Of a stretch of 58,197 bases of DNA, positions 17,373 through 25,812 are shown in pieces. The notes under the pieces were generated by a model. That model was not told where the DNA came from. It saw only the letters and a list, made by a program, of their open reading frames with translations, and did not search any database. The DNA comes from Rhodobacteraceae bacterium PARR1 (GTDB lineage: Bacteria; Pseudomonadota; Alphaproteobacteria; Rhodobacterales; Rhodobacteraceae), in assembly GCA_002256185.1 (NCBI GenBank), contig NKIT01000009.1:1-58197 (forward strand). Reading direction: 5' to 3'. Position 1 is the stretch's first letter; every line of letters begins with the position of its first letter. A program made the position numbers and the translations under genes.

Positions 17373-18532
17373 CAGCGCAACTCCCTGTCACTCTTGGTTT
17401 TGTCGTCTTTGGTCGTGGGTGGGGTCTTGGGCGGGGTCTTGGGGACCAGCGGCAAGGACACCCGGAACACAGTGCGCCTTGGCACGGAATCCACGCTGAT
17501 CCAGCCGTCATGGTCGGAAATGATCTTCGAGACGAGCGCAAGGCCAAGGCCCGTCCCGTTTTCACGGCCCGACACGAAGGGTTCAAAAATCTCACCGGCG
17601 ATTTCGGGCGGTATGCCGGGGCCGTCGTCGATGACCTCGATCTGCAAGGGAAGCGAGCCACCCGTGCCATCGCGGCGGCGCAGGCGCAGGGAAAGATCAT
17701 AGAACGTCCGCAGCCGAATCGTATGACCCGCCCCACCGCTGGCGCTGCCACGCTGGATCGCCTCGGCGGCGTTCTTGATCAGGTTCAGGAACACCTGCAT
17801 CAACTGGTCCGGATCGGCCCAGGTTGACGGCAAGGACGGATCGTAATCTTCAATGATCGTCAGTCCCGCCGCGAATCCGACCCGCGCCGATTTGCGGGCA
17901 CGGTCCAGCGCGTCATGGATATTGACCGGGCGGCGGTCTGGCGGGCGCAGGTTGCCGAACTGTTCGACCTGCTCCAGCAATTTGACGATGCGGCGGGTTT
18001 CTTCGACGATGAGTTCGGTCAACTCCCGATCCTCGGGCGTGAGGTTCATCGACAAGAGCTGTGCCGCACCAGAGATACCGGCCAAAGGGTTCTTGATCTC
18101 ATGCGCCAGCATTTCGGCCATGCCGATGGCGGATTTGGCCGAGGATTTGACATGCAAGGACCGCCCCAACCGATCCGCGATGTCGCGCGGGCTGATGATC
18201 AGCAAGATCACGTCCGGGTTGTCATGCATCGGCGCGACTTGAATGTTGCACTGCACCGGCGGGCGTTCACCCGTGGTCACATCCACATCGTTGATGAACA
18301 GGGGCGATTGGTTGGCACGGGCGCGTGCCAAAGCCTCATCCATCGGGGCGTCGATCGAGAGCCGGTCAAAGGCCGGTTGCCCCATCAGGATACGGCTTGA
18401 GGCGTTCAGGAAAATCTCACCCGCCGGGTTCACCTCGGCGATGCGGCCATCGGGACCGATCAGCAGCGCAGGCAGCGGCAAAGAGGCCCAGACGACCCCC
18501 GGCACCGGATAGGGTGAGCGGTAGGGGGTCAT
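17372..18532 (-). CDS. ntrB: Nitrogen regulation sensor kinase NtrB (NR-II)
   Basis: The 386-residue soluble kinase has no membrane segment. A PAS domain occupies about 15-130 ([20 protein letters not shown]), the H-box is [20 protein letters not shown], and the ATPase domain shows an N-box ([14 protein letters not shown]), [10 protein letters not shown] and [12 protein letters not shown]. NtrB autophosphorylates and transfers phosphate to NtrC, and the GlnB (PII) protein turns it into a phosphatase under nitrogen excess. The lysine/proline-rich tail ([17 protein letters not shown]) is a low-complexity extension. Its ATG overlaps the dusB stop by four bases. Confidence 0.96.
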   Translation of the reverse strand: MTPYRSPYPVPGVVWASLPLPALLIGPDGRIAEVNPAGEIFLNASSRILMGQPAFDRLSIDAPMDEALARARANQSPLFINDVDVTTGERPPVQCNIQVAPMHDNPDVILLIISPRDIADRLGRSLHVKSSAKSAIGMAEMLAHEIKNPLAGISGAAQLLSMNLTPEDRELTELIVEETRRIVKLLEQVEQFGNLRPPDRRPVNIHDALDRARKSARVGFAAGLTIIEDYDPSLPSTWADPDQLMQVFLNLIKNAAEAIQRGSASGGAGHTIRLRTFYDLSLRLRRRDGTGGSLPLQIEVIDDGPGIPPEIAGEIFEPFVSGRENGTGLGLALVSKIISDHDGWISVDSVPRRTVFRVSLPLVPKTPPKTPPTTKDDKTKSDRELR

Positions 18533-19503
18533 GCGGCCACAGCCTCCGACTCAGAGAAGGCGTGGCGCAGCAGGTGCAGCACGCGGTCGGGGTCGGTTTC
18601 GGTCAGGATGTCGCTGCGCTTTAAACCCGCAGCCTCAAGATACCAGCCCAGATGCTTGCGCGCGCAGCGCAGGCCAAGGTCACGACCATAAAATGACAGC
18701 ATGTCGGTGTAATGTTCGGCCACCATGTCGCCCAAGGCATGCCCCTTGGGGATCACCGGCGCAGGCGTGCCGTGCAGCGCATGGGCGATTTCCGCCAGTC
18801 GCCAAGGCCGCCCCTGCGCGCCGCGCCCCACCATCACGCCATCGGCCCCCGATTGCGTCCGTGCCTGCGCCGCCGAGGCCGCATCCAAGATATCGCCATT
18901 CGCAATCACGGGAATCGTTACAGCCTCTTTCACACGGGCGATGGCGGACCAATCGGCATTGCCCTTGTAGAACTGACAGCGCGTGCGGCCATGGATCGTC
19001 ACCATTCGCACCCCGGCCAGTTCGGCCCGTCGCGCAAGCTCTGGCGCGTTCAGCAAGGTGTCATCCCATCCCAGACGGGTTTTCAGCGTGACGGGGACGG
19101 AAACCGCGCCCACCACGGCCTCAATCAACTCCAACGCCAGATCGAGGTCACGCAGCAGGGCCGATCCGCACAGCCCCGTCGTCACCCGTTTGGACGGGCA
19201 GCCCATGTTGATGTCGATGATGCGGGCGCCGTTGCCCTCCATCATCTTGGCGGCTTCGGCCATCCAATAAGGCTCACGTCCCGCAAGCTGCACGGCGGTG
19301 GCCTGATCGCCAAGGCCAAGCTCGGCCCGTGCCCGCGCTTCGGGATGGGCGCGGACGACCTCTTGGCTGGCGACCATCTCTGACACCACCAGACCCGCGC
19401 CAAAACGCGCTACCAACCGCCGGAACGGCAAATCGGTGATCCCGGCCAGCGGGGCCAGCAGGACGGGCGGATCAATCAGATGGGGGCCGAGGCGAAGGGA
19501 CAA
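18529..19503 (-). CDS. dusB: tRNA-dihydrouridine synthase (DusB/NifR3)
   Basis: The 324-residue FMN-dependent enzyme reduces specific uridines of tRNA to dihydrouridine. The TIM-barrel start is LLAPLAGITDLPFRRL, the catalytic-cysteine motif is DINMGCPSKRVTTGLCGSAL, and VTIHGRTRCQFYKG and VIANGDI line the FMN site; the C-terminal helical domain follows. As first gene of the nifR3-ntrB-ntrC operon of Rhodobacter it was named nifR3. It is the promoter-proximal gene here, with a 251-base upstream region carrying a large inverted repeat. Confidence 0.95.
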   Translation of the reverse strand: MSLRLGPHLIDPPVLLAPLAGITDLPFRRLVARFGAGLVVSEMVASQEVVRAHPEARARAELGLGDQATAVQLAGREPYWMAEAAKMMEGNGARIIDINMGCPSKRVTTGLCGSALLRDLDLALELIEAVVGAVSVPVTLKTRLGWDDTLLNAPELARRAELAGVRMVTIHGRTRCQFYKGNADWSAIARVKEAVTIPVIANGDILDAASAAQARTQSGADGVMVGRGAQGRPWRLAEIAHALHGTPAPVIPKGHALGDMVAEHYTDMLSFYGRDLGLRCARKHLGWYLEAAGLKRSDILTETDPDRVLHLLRHAFSESEAVAA

Positions 19504-19592
19504 TCTGCCTTTTCCTTGTGCATGTGGGTTTTTGGTAATCCTCGCCGGGGGCGGGGCAAAGGGCGCAGCGTCTCACACTGACCGAAAATCAA

Positions 19593-19620
19593 GCATTGCA
19601 CATTTTTTGTGCGTCAATGC
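19593..19620. promoter_or_regulatory. Extended inverted repeat upstream of the dusB-ntrBC operon
   Basis: GCATTGCACA, TTTTT, then TGTGC-GT-CAATGC: the inner GCACA/TGTGC arms are perfect and the outer GCATTG/CAATGC arms pair after a two-base insertion. It lies 90-117 bases upstream of dusB. The GCAC/GTGC half-sites recall NtrC boxes, so autoregulation is possible; this is inference. The remainder of 19504-19754 shows no gene. Confidence 0.4.
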
Positions 19621-19754
19621 TGCATTCCGCGCCGATCTAAGATCAAAGCGACCGGTGATGCAAGACCGTGACCCCGAACCCGGACCCCAGCGCCCCGATT
19701 GTCAGCGGCGGTCGTCTGGCCTAGAGCTATGGAAAGCAGAACGGAGAGGCCCAC

Positions 19755-20414
19755 ATGCAGACCGCCGCCATCATCGTCGCCGCAGGCCGTGGCCTGCGCG
19801 CCGGGGGTGACGTGCCCAAGCAATGGCAGATGCTGGCGGGGCGCCCGGTGCTGGCCACCACGCTGGATGCCTTTCGCGGGCGGGTGGCGCGCTTGGTGGT
19901 GGTGGTGCATCCCGATGACCGCCCAAGGGCCGAAGGTTTGGCCCCCGATGCGCTGGTGGTGGATGGCGGCGCGACCCGCGCGCAATCGGTGCGGAATGCT
20001 TTGGAGGCATTGGCGGACAATCCCCCCGACCGCGTGCTGATCCATGATGGCGCGCGGCCCTTGGTGTCAGGCGATCTGATCGCACGGATGGCGGCCGCCT
20101 TGGACCATGCCCCCGGTGCCGCCCCTGCCCTTGCCGTCACCGATGCGCTGTGGCGCGGGGCGGCGGGCTTGGTGGTCGGCACGCAGGACCGCAGCGCGCT
20201 CTGGCGGGCGCAGACGCCGCAGGGTTTTCGCTTTGACGCCATCCTTGCCGCCCACCGCGCCCATCCCGGCGATGCGGCGGATGATGTCGAGGTGGCCCGC
20301 GCCGCAGGGCTTGACGTCGCCATCGTCGAGGGCGACGAAGACAATATCAAACTGACCTTCCCCGGCGATTTCGCCCGTGCGGAACGGATCATCGCGGCAC
20401 GCAAGGCAAGGTAG
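19755..20414 (+). CDS. ispD: 2-C-methyl-D-erythritol 4-phosphate cytidylyltransferase
   Basis: The 219-residue enzyme transfers CMP from CTP to methylerythritol phosphate, the third step of the MEP isoprenoid pathway. The nucleotide-binding start is [20 protein letters not shown], the substrate motif [13 protein letters not shown] lies near 95, and [14 protein letters not shown] and [15 protein letters not shown] are standard IspD signatures. Many alphaproteobacteria fuse ispD and ispF; here they are separate genes 4 bases apart in the same operon. RBS GGAGAGG precedes the start. Confidence 0.96.
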   Translation: MQTAAIIVAAGRGLRAGGDVPKQWQMLAGRPVLATTLDAFRGRVARLVVVVHPDDRPRAEGLAPDALVVDGGATRAQSVRNALEALADNPPDRVLIHDGARPLVSGDLIARMAAALDHAPGAAPALAVTDALWRGAAGLVVGTQDRSALWRAQTPQGFRFDAILAAHRAHPGDAADDVEVARAAGLDVAIVEGDEDNIKLTFPGDFARAERIIAARKAR

Positions 20415-20418
20415 GCAC

Positions 20419-20898
20419 ATGGATATTCGACTGGGCAATGGCTTTGACGTGCATGCCTTTACCGACGGCGATCACGTCTGGCTTTGTGGCGTCAAGGTGC
20501 CGCATGGCCGCGCGCTTTTGGGCCATTCTGATGCCGATGTGGGGATGCACGCCCTGACCGATGCGATCTATGGCGCTTTGGCGATGGGCGACATTGGCCG
20601 CCATTTCCCGCCCTCTGACCCGCAGTGGAAGGGGGCGGCCAGCCATATCTTCCTGTCCCATGCGGCGGATTTGGCCCGTGCGCAGGGGTTCACCATCACC
20701 CATTGCGATGTGACGCTGATTTGCGAACGCCCGAAAATCGGCCCCCATGCCGATGCCATGCGCGCCGAACTTGCGCGGATCATGGGGATTGAGGTCGCGC
20801 GGGTCAGTGTCAAGGCCACCACCTCGGAACGCTTGGGCTTTACGGGACGCGAGGAAGGCATTGCCGCCATCGCCACCGCCGCACTGGTCAAGGCATGA
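20419..20898 (+). CDS. ispF: 2-C-methyl-D-erythritol 2,4-cyclodiphosphate synthase
   Basis: The 159-residue zinc enzyme cyclises CDP-methylerythritol phosphate, the fifth MEP-pathway step. The metal motif is NGFDVHAF (Asp and His ligands), with [38 protein letters not shown] and the C-terminal [21 protein letters not shown] 20419 is chosen because the protein begins directly with the fold; an upstream in-frame start at 20377 would overlap ispD. The product length equals the family's. Its last codons overlap pgpA (ATGA). Confidence 0.96.
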   Translation: MDIRLGNGFDVHAFTDGDHVWLCGVKVPHGRALLGHSDADVGMHALTDAIYGALAMGDIGRHFPPSDPQWKGAASHIFLSHAADLARAQGFTITHCDVTLICERPKIGPHADAMRAELARIMGIEVARVSVKATTSERLGFTGREEGIAAIATAALVKA

Positions 20899-21392
20899 GC
20901 CGTCTTTTCGCCACCTTCTTTGGCATCGGCCTGATGCGCCCTGCCCCCGGCACTTGGGGCAGTCTGGTCGCCGTGCTGCTGGGCTGGGCGATCTATCGCT
21001 ATGCCGGGTTCCCGGTGTTGGTGCTGGCAACGCTTGCCGTCACCGCCCTTGGCTTTTGGGCCATCGGACGGGAGTTGCGCGACCGCCCCGGTGAAGACCC
21101 GCAGGAAATTGTCATCGACGAGGTCGCAGGCCAATGGATCGCACTGCTGTTCCCCGCGCTGGCCTTTTACGGTCGCGGGTTTGAAGGCTGGTTGCCTTGG
21201 CCCGCCCCTGTGGCAGCTTTCCTGTTCTTTCGCTTGTTCGACATCTGGAAACCGTGGCTGGTCGGTCGCGCGGATCGGCGCGGCGATGCGGCGGGGGTGA
21301 TGCTGGATGATCTTTGGGCCGGACTTTTCGCCGGGGTGGCGTCAATCCTTGCCGCTGCGGCCTATCACCTGCCAATGATCCTGAGGGGGTGA
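20895..21392 (+). CDS. pgpA: Phosphatidylglycerophosphatase A
   Basis: The 165-residue membrane protein dephosphorylates phosphatidylglycerol phosphate. The start [22 protein letters not shown] is the PgpA signature, followed by [18 protein letters not shown] with the acidic catalytic residues and [11 protein letters not shown], and a C-terminal membrane segment. It overlaps ispF by four bases and precedes pncC by four, so all four genes appear to form one transcript. Confidence 0.93.
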   Translation: MSRLFATFFGIGLMRPAPGTWGSLVAVLLGWAIYRYAGFPVLVLATLAVTALGFWAIGRELRDRPGEDPQEIVIDEVAGQWIALLFPALAFYGRGFEGWLPWPAPVAAFLFFRLFDIWKPWLVGRADRRGDAAGVMLDDLWAGLFAGVASILAAAAYHLPMILRG

Positions 21393-21396
21393 CCCG

Positions 21397-21867
21397 ATGA
21401 CCGCGTCCGCTGATGTGCTGCAATCCGCGCGCCTTAAGGGCCTGCGCCTTGCCACGGCAGAAAGCTGCACCGGGGGGATGATCTCTGCCGCGCTGACGGC
21501 GGTGGCCGGATCGTCGGATGTGTTTGACCGGGGGTTCGTCACCTATTCCAACGCCGCCAAGGCGGACATGCTGGGGGTGTTGCCCGAAACGCTGGCCGAG
21601 TATGGCGCGGTGTCAGAACCTGTGGCGCGAGAAATGGCCGAGGGCGCTTTGGCCCATAGCCTTGCCAATCTGGCGGTATCCGTCACCGGCATTGCTGGTC
21701 CGGGTGGGTCAGAGTTCAAGCCCGAGGGGCGGGTGTGCTTTGGCCTTGCCCGTCGCGGGGCAGCAACGCGGGTGGAAACGGTAGAGTTCGGCGCAATTGG
21801 CCGTGATGCGGTGCGGCAGGCCACGGTGAACCATGCGCTGCGCCTGCTTGGCGCGGCTTTGCGCTAG
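21397..21867 (+). CDS. pncC: CinA C-terminal family nicotinamide-nucleotide amidohydrolase
   Basis: The 156-residue protein is the stand-alone CinA C-terminal (PncC) domain, which deamidates nicotinamide mononucleotide to nicotinate mononucleotide in NAD recycling. ATAESCTGGMISAALTAVAGSS carries the active-site serine region, with FVTYSNAAKADMLGV, VAREMAEGA and VSVTGIAGPGGSEFKPEGRV. The N-terminal MoCF domain of full CinA is absent, as usual for this type. It is the last gene of the ispD-ispF-pgpA-pncC run. Confidence 0.92.
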   Translation: MTASADVLQSARLKGLRLATAESCTGGMISAALTAVAGSSDVFDRGFVTYSNAAKADMLGVLPETLAEYGAVSEPVAREMAEGALAHSLANLAVSVTGIAGPGGSEFKPEGRVCFGLARRGAATRVETVEFGAIGRDAVRQATVNHALRLLGAALR

Positions 21868-22036
21868 ATTCACATTTCGCTCGGCTTTTGCCCTTTGCTG
21901 CAAAATGGGCGCATAAATTTTAGGCGGAATGTAATTTGCCCGTTATTGCGGCGCGTTTCGGTGCGCTTGCCCGTTTTCACGGCATGGCTTTGACGCTTTG
22001 ACCACCCGCAGCAATCCTGTGGGAGGAAAACACCAA

Positions 22037-23215
22037 ATGAATGGCGCAGATACCGCCTGGATACTCATGGCCACCGGCCTTGTTCTGTTCATGACCTTGC
22101 CGGGTCTGGCGCTGTTCTACGGCGGCCTGGTGCGGGCGCGGAATGTGCTGTCGGTGTTCATGCACTGCTTTGCCATCGCGGCTTTGATGAGCGTGCTGTG
22201 GCTGGCCTTGGGCTATTCCATCGCCTTTGGCGGGCCGGGGGCGCTTTGGGGTGGGCTTGGCAAGGCGTTTCTAAGCGGCGTCACCGTGGACAGCCTGACC
22301 GGCACCCTGCCGGAGGTGTTGTTCTTCGCTTTTCAAATGACCTTCGCAATCATCACGCCCGCGCTGATCGTGGGCGCTTATGTCGAGCGCGTGGGATTCG
22401 GCTTTGTGCTGCTGTTCTCGGCCCTGTGGATGCTGGTCGTCTATGCGCCGGTCGCGCATTGGATCTGGGGCGGCGGGATGCTGGCCGATGGCGGGATTTT
22501 CGGCGCAACCGGGGTGCGGGATTTCGCGGGCGGCATCGTGGTGCATGAAACTGCAGGTTTGGCCGCGCTTTTGATCGCGGCAATGCTCGGACCGCGCAAG
22601 AACAAGCACACTCCGCCGCATTCGCCGGGGATGGTGATGATGGGCGCAGGGATGCTCTGGGTCGGTTGGTTCGGCTTTAACGGCGGGTCGGCTTTGGCGG
22701 CCAATGGGCAAGCGGCGATGGCCGTGACGGTCACGCATCTGTCGGCGGCGGCGGCCTCGCTGACGTGGATTTTGTGGGAGCGGGTGAAGTTCGGGCGCAC
22801 GACCCTCGTCGGTCTGGTGACGGGCACGATTGCGGGTCTGGCCTCGATCACGCCCGCCTCTGGCTATGTCACGCCTGTGCAGGCGCTGGTGATCGGGGCG
22901 GTGGCCGGGGTGCTGTGCCAAGAGGCAGTGGGGCTGATCCGCACCAAGTTTGGCATTGATGACACATTGGATGTCTTTGCCGTGCATGGTGTGGGCGGGA
23001 TTTTCGGGACCATCATGGTCGCGGTCTTTGGTCTGGGCACATGGAGCGCGCAACTGGGCGGGCTGGCCGTGGTGGGCGTCTGGACGCTGGTGGCGACGTT
23101 TGTGCTGGTCAAACTCGTCGGCGCAGTGACCCCCTTCCGCGTGGATGCCGAGGCCGAGACGAACGGTCTGGACCTGTCGGTCCATGGCGAGCGGGCGTAT
23201 GAGCTGAATTCTTAA
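22037..23215 (+). CDS. amtB: Ammonium transporter (Amt/MEP/Rh family)
   Basis: The 392-residue polytopic inner-membrane protein has eleven hydrophobic segments. Family motifs include DTAWILMATGLVLFMTLPGL with FYGGLVRARN, WIWGGGMLADGGIFGATGV, VVHETAGLAALL, GWFGFNGGSALAANGQAA (pore region), TGTIAGLASITPASGYV, and DDTLDVFAVHGVGGIFG containing a pore histidine. ATG 22037 has RBS GGGAGGAAAA at the right distance; the upstream in-frame start lies before that RBS. No glnK gene accompanies it, unlike the usual glnK-amtB pair. The ntr cluster 2.5 kb away encodes its likely regulators. Confidence 0.95.
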   Translation: MNGADTAWILMATGLVLFMTLPGLALFYGGLVRARNVLSVFMHCFAIAALMSVLWLALGYSIAFGGPGALWGGLGKAFLSGVTVDSLTGTLPEVLFFAFQMTFAIITPALIVGAYVERVGFGFVLLFSALWMLVVYAPVAHWIWGGGMLADGGIFGATGVRDFAGGIVVHETAGLAALLIAAMLGPRKNKHTPPHSPGMVMMGAGMLWVGWFGFNGGSALAANGQAAMAVTVTHLSAAAASLTWILWERVKFGRTTLVGLVTGTIAGLASITPASGYVTPVQALVIGAVAGVLCQEAVGLIRTKFGIDDTLDVFAVHGVGGIFGTIMVAVFGLGTWSAQLGGLAVVGVWTLVATFVLVKLVGAVTPFRVDAEAETNGLDLSVHGERAYELNS

Positions 23216-23276
23216 AGGCGGAAGGAGCAAGGGCGTTGACGGGGCTCCAGTGGAGCGCCGGCAACGACCGCGATAG

Positions 23277-23380
23277 GGCCGCGCCTGACCGCCGGGTGGG
23301 TGCGCTTTGCGCGCCCGCCCCCCGTCTTCGAAATTGGGCGGGGCGGTCGGGCGCGGCCCGGGTGCTTTGGGCACCCGGGC
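23277..23380. repeat. Structured intergenic repeat family 1, copy 2
   Basis: This element lies between the convergent amtB and COQ10-like genes. It has hairpins GGTGGGTGCGC..GCGCGCCCGCC and GCCCGGGTGC-TTTGG-GCACCCGGGC (perfect 10 bp), with the shared linker GGTCGGGCGCGGCCCG. It matches 1191-1270 in architecture and core words, with an extra insertion (CCCCGTCTTCGAAATT) between the stems. Likely a dispersed REP-like element that may also end transcripts from both sides. Confidence 0.6.
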
Positions 23381-23403
23381 AATCCCAAACGTTGCGTTAA
23401 GCC

Positions 23404-23871
23404 TTAAACCCTCGGCCCGTGCAATTCCGCCGCCCGCCGCTCAAACGCCCGCACCACGCGCTGCATGGCGTCGTTGAAGACCACACCGATGATCCCTTGC
23501 AGGATCGCGTTGCGGAATTCGAAATCCACGAAAAACTCCACCTCGCAGCCGCCCGGCACATCCCGGAACGCCCAAGTCGAGCGCATGTGCCTAAACGGCC
23601 CGTCAAGATATTCGGTGTCGATCTTCTTCACCTCTGGCCAGAGCGTGACCCGGCTGCCGAAACGCTCGCGGAACACTTTGAAGCTGATCACCAGATCGGC
23701 CTCCATCACCTCACCCGCGCCATTGGCCCCGCCCGCAACGGGTGTGCGTGACCGAATCCGCGCGGCGGAATTCCATGGCAGGAATTTCGGGTAAGACCCG
23801 ACATCGGCGACCAGAGCATACATCTGATCCGCCGTGTAGGGCAGCCGCTTGACTTCATGATGGGTCGGCAT
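23404..23871 (-). CDS. COQ10/RatA-like START-domain protein
   Basis: The 155-residue SRPBCC (START-like) protein belongs to the COQ10/RatA family, typified by [22 protein letters not shown] at the start and [31 protein letters not shown] at the end, with [14 protein letters not shown] between. Mitochondrial COQ10 binds ubiquinone and supports its use in respiration; E. coli RatA was described as a ribosome-association toxin. In a respiring alphaproteobacterium the quinone role is more likely, but this is inference. In Rhodobacterales it often lies near lipA and pncC-like genes, as here. Confidence 0.88.
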   Translation of the reverse strand: MPTHHEVKRLPYTADQMYALVADVGSYPKFLPWNSAARIRSRTPVAGGANGAGEVMEADLVISFKVFRERFGSRVTLWPEVKKIDTEYLDGPFRHMRSTWAFRDVPGGCEVEFFVDFEFRNAILQGIIGVVFNDAMQRVVRAFERRAAELHGPRV

Positions 23872-23960
23872 CGGCTCTCCCGCGCAAAAACCGCCATTCG
23901 TGCGGCGTGACTTGGATGTTGCTTTTCGTTACACGGGGGGCGGAAATCAAGGGTGTCGCA

Positions 23961-24500
23961 ATGTCGCAAAGACCATATGTGATCGATCAGATGATCAGCG
24001 CCAAGGCCATCGCCGCGCGGGTCGAGGCGCTGGCCGCAGAAATCACCGCCCATTATGCGGGCTGCGACAAGCTGGTGGTCGTGGGCCTGTTGCGCGGGTC
24101 CTTCGTGTTTATTGCCGACCTTGTCCGCGAAATCGCCCTGCCGGTGGAGGTGGATTTTCTGGAAGCCTCCAGCTACGGCGACGCGATGCATTCCAGCCGC
24201 GAGGTGCGAATCCTCAAGGACTTGCGCGGCGAGATTGCGGGGCGCGATGTGCTGGTGGTCGAAGACATCGTCGACACCGGCTTTACCCTGCACCACGTCA
24301 AAAACCTGCTTCTCAGCCGCGAGCCCAAACGGCTTGAGGTGTGCGCGCTGCTGGACAAACCCTCTCGGCGTGAGGTGGACATTCGCGCCACCTGGACCGG
24401 GTTTGAAATCCCCGACGAATTTGTCGTGGGCTACGGCATTGATTTTGCGCAGCGCAATCGCAATCTGCCTTACATAGGCAAGGTGCGCTTTACCGAGTGA
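23961..24500 (+). CDS. hpt: Hypoxanthine phosphoribosyltransferase
   Basis: The 179-residue cytosolic purine-salvage enzyme makes IMP or GMP from the free base and PRPP. The PRPP-binding motif is [14 protein letters not shown], preceded by [18 protein letters not shown] and the flexible loop segment [28 protein letters not shown] near the end is the metal/purine-binding tail. ATG 23961 is preferred over 23907 because the extension would add hydrophobic residues unlike the family and reach the neighbouring divergent promoter. Confidence 0.94.
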   Translation: MSQRPYVIDQMISAKAIAARVEALAAEITAHYAGCDKLVVVGLLRGSFVFIADLVREIALPVEVDFLEASSYGDAMHSSREVRILKDLRGEIAGRDVLVVEDIVDTGFTLHHVKNLLLSREPKRLEVCALLDKPSRREVDIRATWTGFEIPDEFVVGYGIDFAQRNRNLPYIGKVRFTE

Positions 24501-24506
24501 GGGCCG

Positions 24507-24671
24507 ATGGACCGGATGCTGATCAAGATGGCGATGTGGGCGCGCAACCCGCCGCCCTTGTGGAAGGTGCTGTTGGTGCTGGGCGTCATCGTCGGCTGCT
24601 TTGTCATCGTCGGCTTTGAAAAGCTGGTTGGCTGGCCCGACTGGCTGACTGTCAACGGCAAGGTGCGCTAG
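24507..24671 (+). CDS. 54-residue single-span membrane protein downstream of hpt
   Basis: A short frame begins ATG seven bases after the hpt stop, with GAGGG just upstream, and ends TAG. The product starts MDRMLIKMAMWARNPPPLWK, a basic amphipathic leader, followed by a hydrophobic span (VLLVLGVIVGCFVIVGF) and a short tail (EKLVGWPDWLTVNGKVR). It overlaps no other coding frame and its position suggests cotranscription with hpt. Function is unknown. It was found by reading, being below common length cut-offs. Confidence 0.75.
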   Translation: MDRMLIKMAMWARNPPPLWKVLLVLGVIVGCFVIVGFEKLVGWPDWLTVNGKVR

Positions 24672-24762
24672 GGGCAGATGCCCCGCCTTCGCGCAAATTC
24701 GTGACTGGCCTCAGGGCCATTGGACCGCTAACCTTCGGGTGATTGCTACCAAGGGGTTTTTC

Positions 24763-25644
24763 ATGCGCGTTCTTCCGGTTCTCCTTGGTCTGGCGGTCAT
24801 TGCGGCGGCGGGGGGATGGATGCTGTCTGCGCCTGCAACGCTGCCAGCGGACACATTCGACGGGTTGACCGGCGATCCTGTGCATGGCCAGCAAGTCTTT
24901 ACCGCTGCAGGCTGTGCATCCTGCCACATGGCCCCCGATGCCACCGGCGATGCGCAACTGGTGCTGGCGGGCGGGCAGCGATTCCCGTCGGATTTCGGCA
25001 CCTTCATCGCGCCCAATATCAGCAGCGACCCTGATCACGGCATTGGCGGGTGGAGCGTGATGGACCTTGGCAATGCCATCCAACGCGGTGTCGCGCCCGA
25101 CGGCAGCCATCTTTACCCGGCCCTGCCCTATGCGGCCTATGCCAAGATGGTGCCGCAGGATGTGGCGGACCTGCATGCCTATCTGACCACCCTGCCCGCC
25201 GATGCCACCCCCAATGCCGCGCATGAGATCGGCTTTCCCTTCAACATCCGCCGCTCTCTGGGCCTTTGGAAGCTGCTGTTCACCGGGCAGGATTGGGCGG
25301 TTCAGGGCGATCTGACCGAAGAAGAAACCCGCGGCCGCTATATCGCCGAGGCGATGGCCCATTGCGGCGAATGCCACACCCCGCGCAACGCCTTGGGTGG
25401 CTTGGACCGGGCGAATTGGCTGGGCGGTGCACCCGATCCATCGGGTCAGGGCCGTATCCCGGACATCCGGCCCTCGGCGCTGACATGGTCCAAGGAAGAG
25501 ATTGTCGAATACCTGACCTCGGGCTTTACCCCCGAATATGACTCGGTCGGTGGGCATATGGCGCATGTGGTGGACAACATGTCCAAACTGCCCGACAGCG
25601 ACCGTCAGGCCGTCGCCGCCTATCTGAAACGGGTGGGCGGCTAA
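24763..25644 (+). CDS. Dihaem cytochrome c, membrane-anchored or secreted
   Basis: The 293-residue protein has an N-terminal hydrophobic segment (residues 3-22) that serves as signal or anchor and two c-type haem sites, CASCH at 51-55 and CGECH at 201-205. Each half is a class I cytochrome domain, with distal methionine candidates in YAKM (about 128) and GGHMAHVV. Such proteins pass electrons in the periplasm, often to oxidases or from alcohol or sugar dehydrogenases; no partner gene is adjacent. ATG 24763 has AAGGGG six bases upstream. Confidence 0.9.
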   Translation: MRVLPVLLGLAVIAAAGGWMLSAPATLPADTFDGLTGDPVHGQQVFTAAGCASCHMAPDATGDAQLVLAGGQRFPSDFGTFIAPNISSDPDHGIGGWSVMDLGNAIQRGVAPDGSHLYPALPYAAYAKMVPQDVADLHAYLTTLPADATPNAAHEIGFPFNIRRSLGLWKLLFTGQDWAVQGDLTEEETRGRYIAEAMAHCGECHTPRNALGGLDRANWLGGAPDPSGQGRIPDIRPSALTWSKEEIVEYLTSGFTPEYDSVGGHMAHVVDNMSKLPDSDRQAVAAYLKRVGG

Positions 25645-25812
25645 GGCGCGTTTGGCGCGATGCCGGGTCTGACTTTGGGGCAAGTCTGACCACAAAAGCG
25701 GCGAAAGACCGCCAGAGGTTGCGATAGAGCAATCCCTCTCCGGCTTGTGATTGCGGTGCCATGCTAAAGATGGTATCGATTGGCAAAACAAACACGAGCA
25801 GCAGTGCCAATC

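Noticed and set aside
21868-22036. A sigma54 promoter (-24/-12) upstream of amtB.
   Set aside because: No GG/GC pair with the right spacing was found; the nearest sequences (TTTTGCCCTTTGCT) do not fit.
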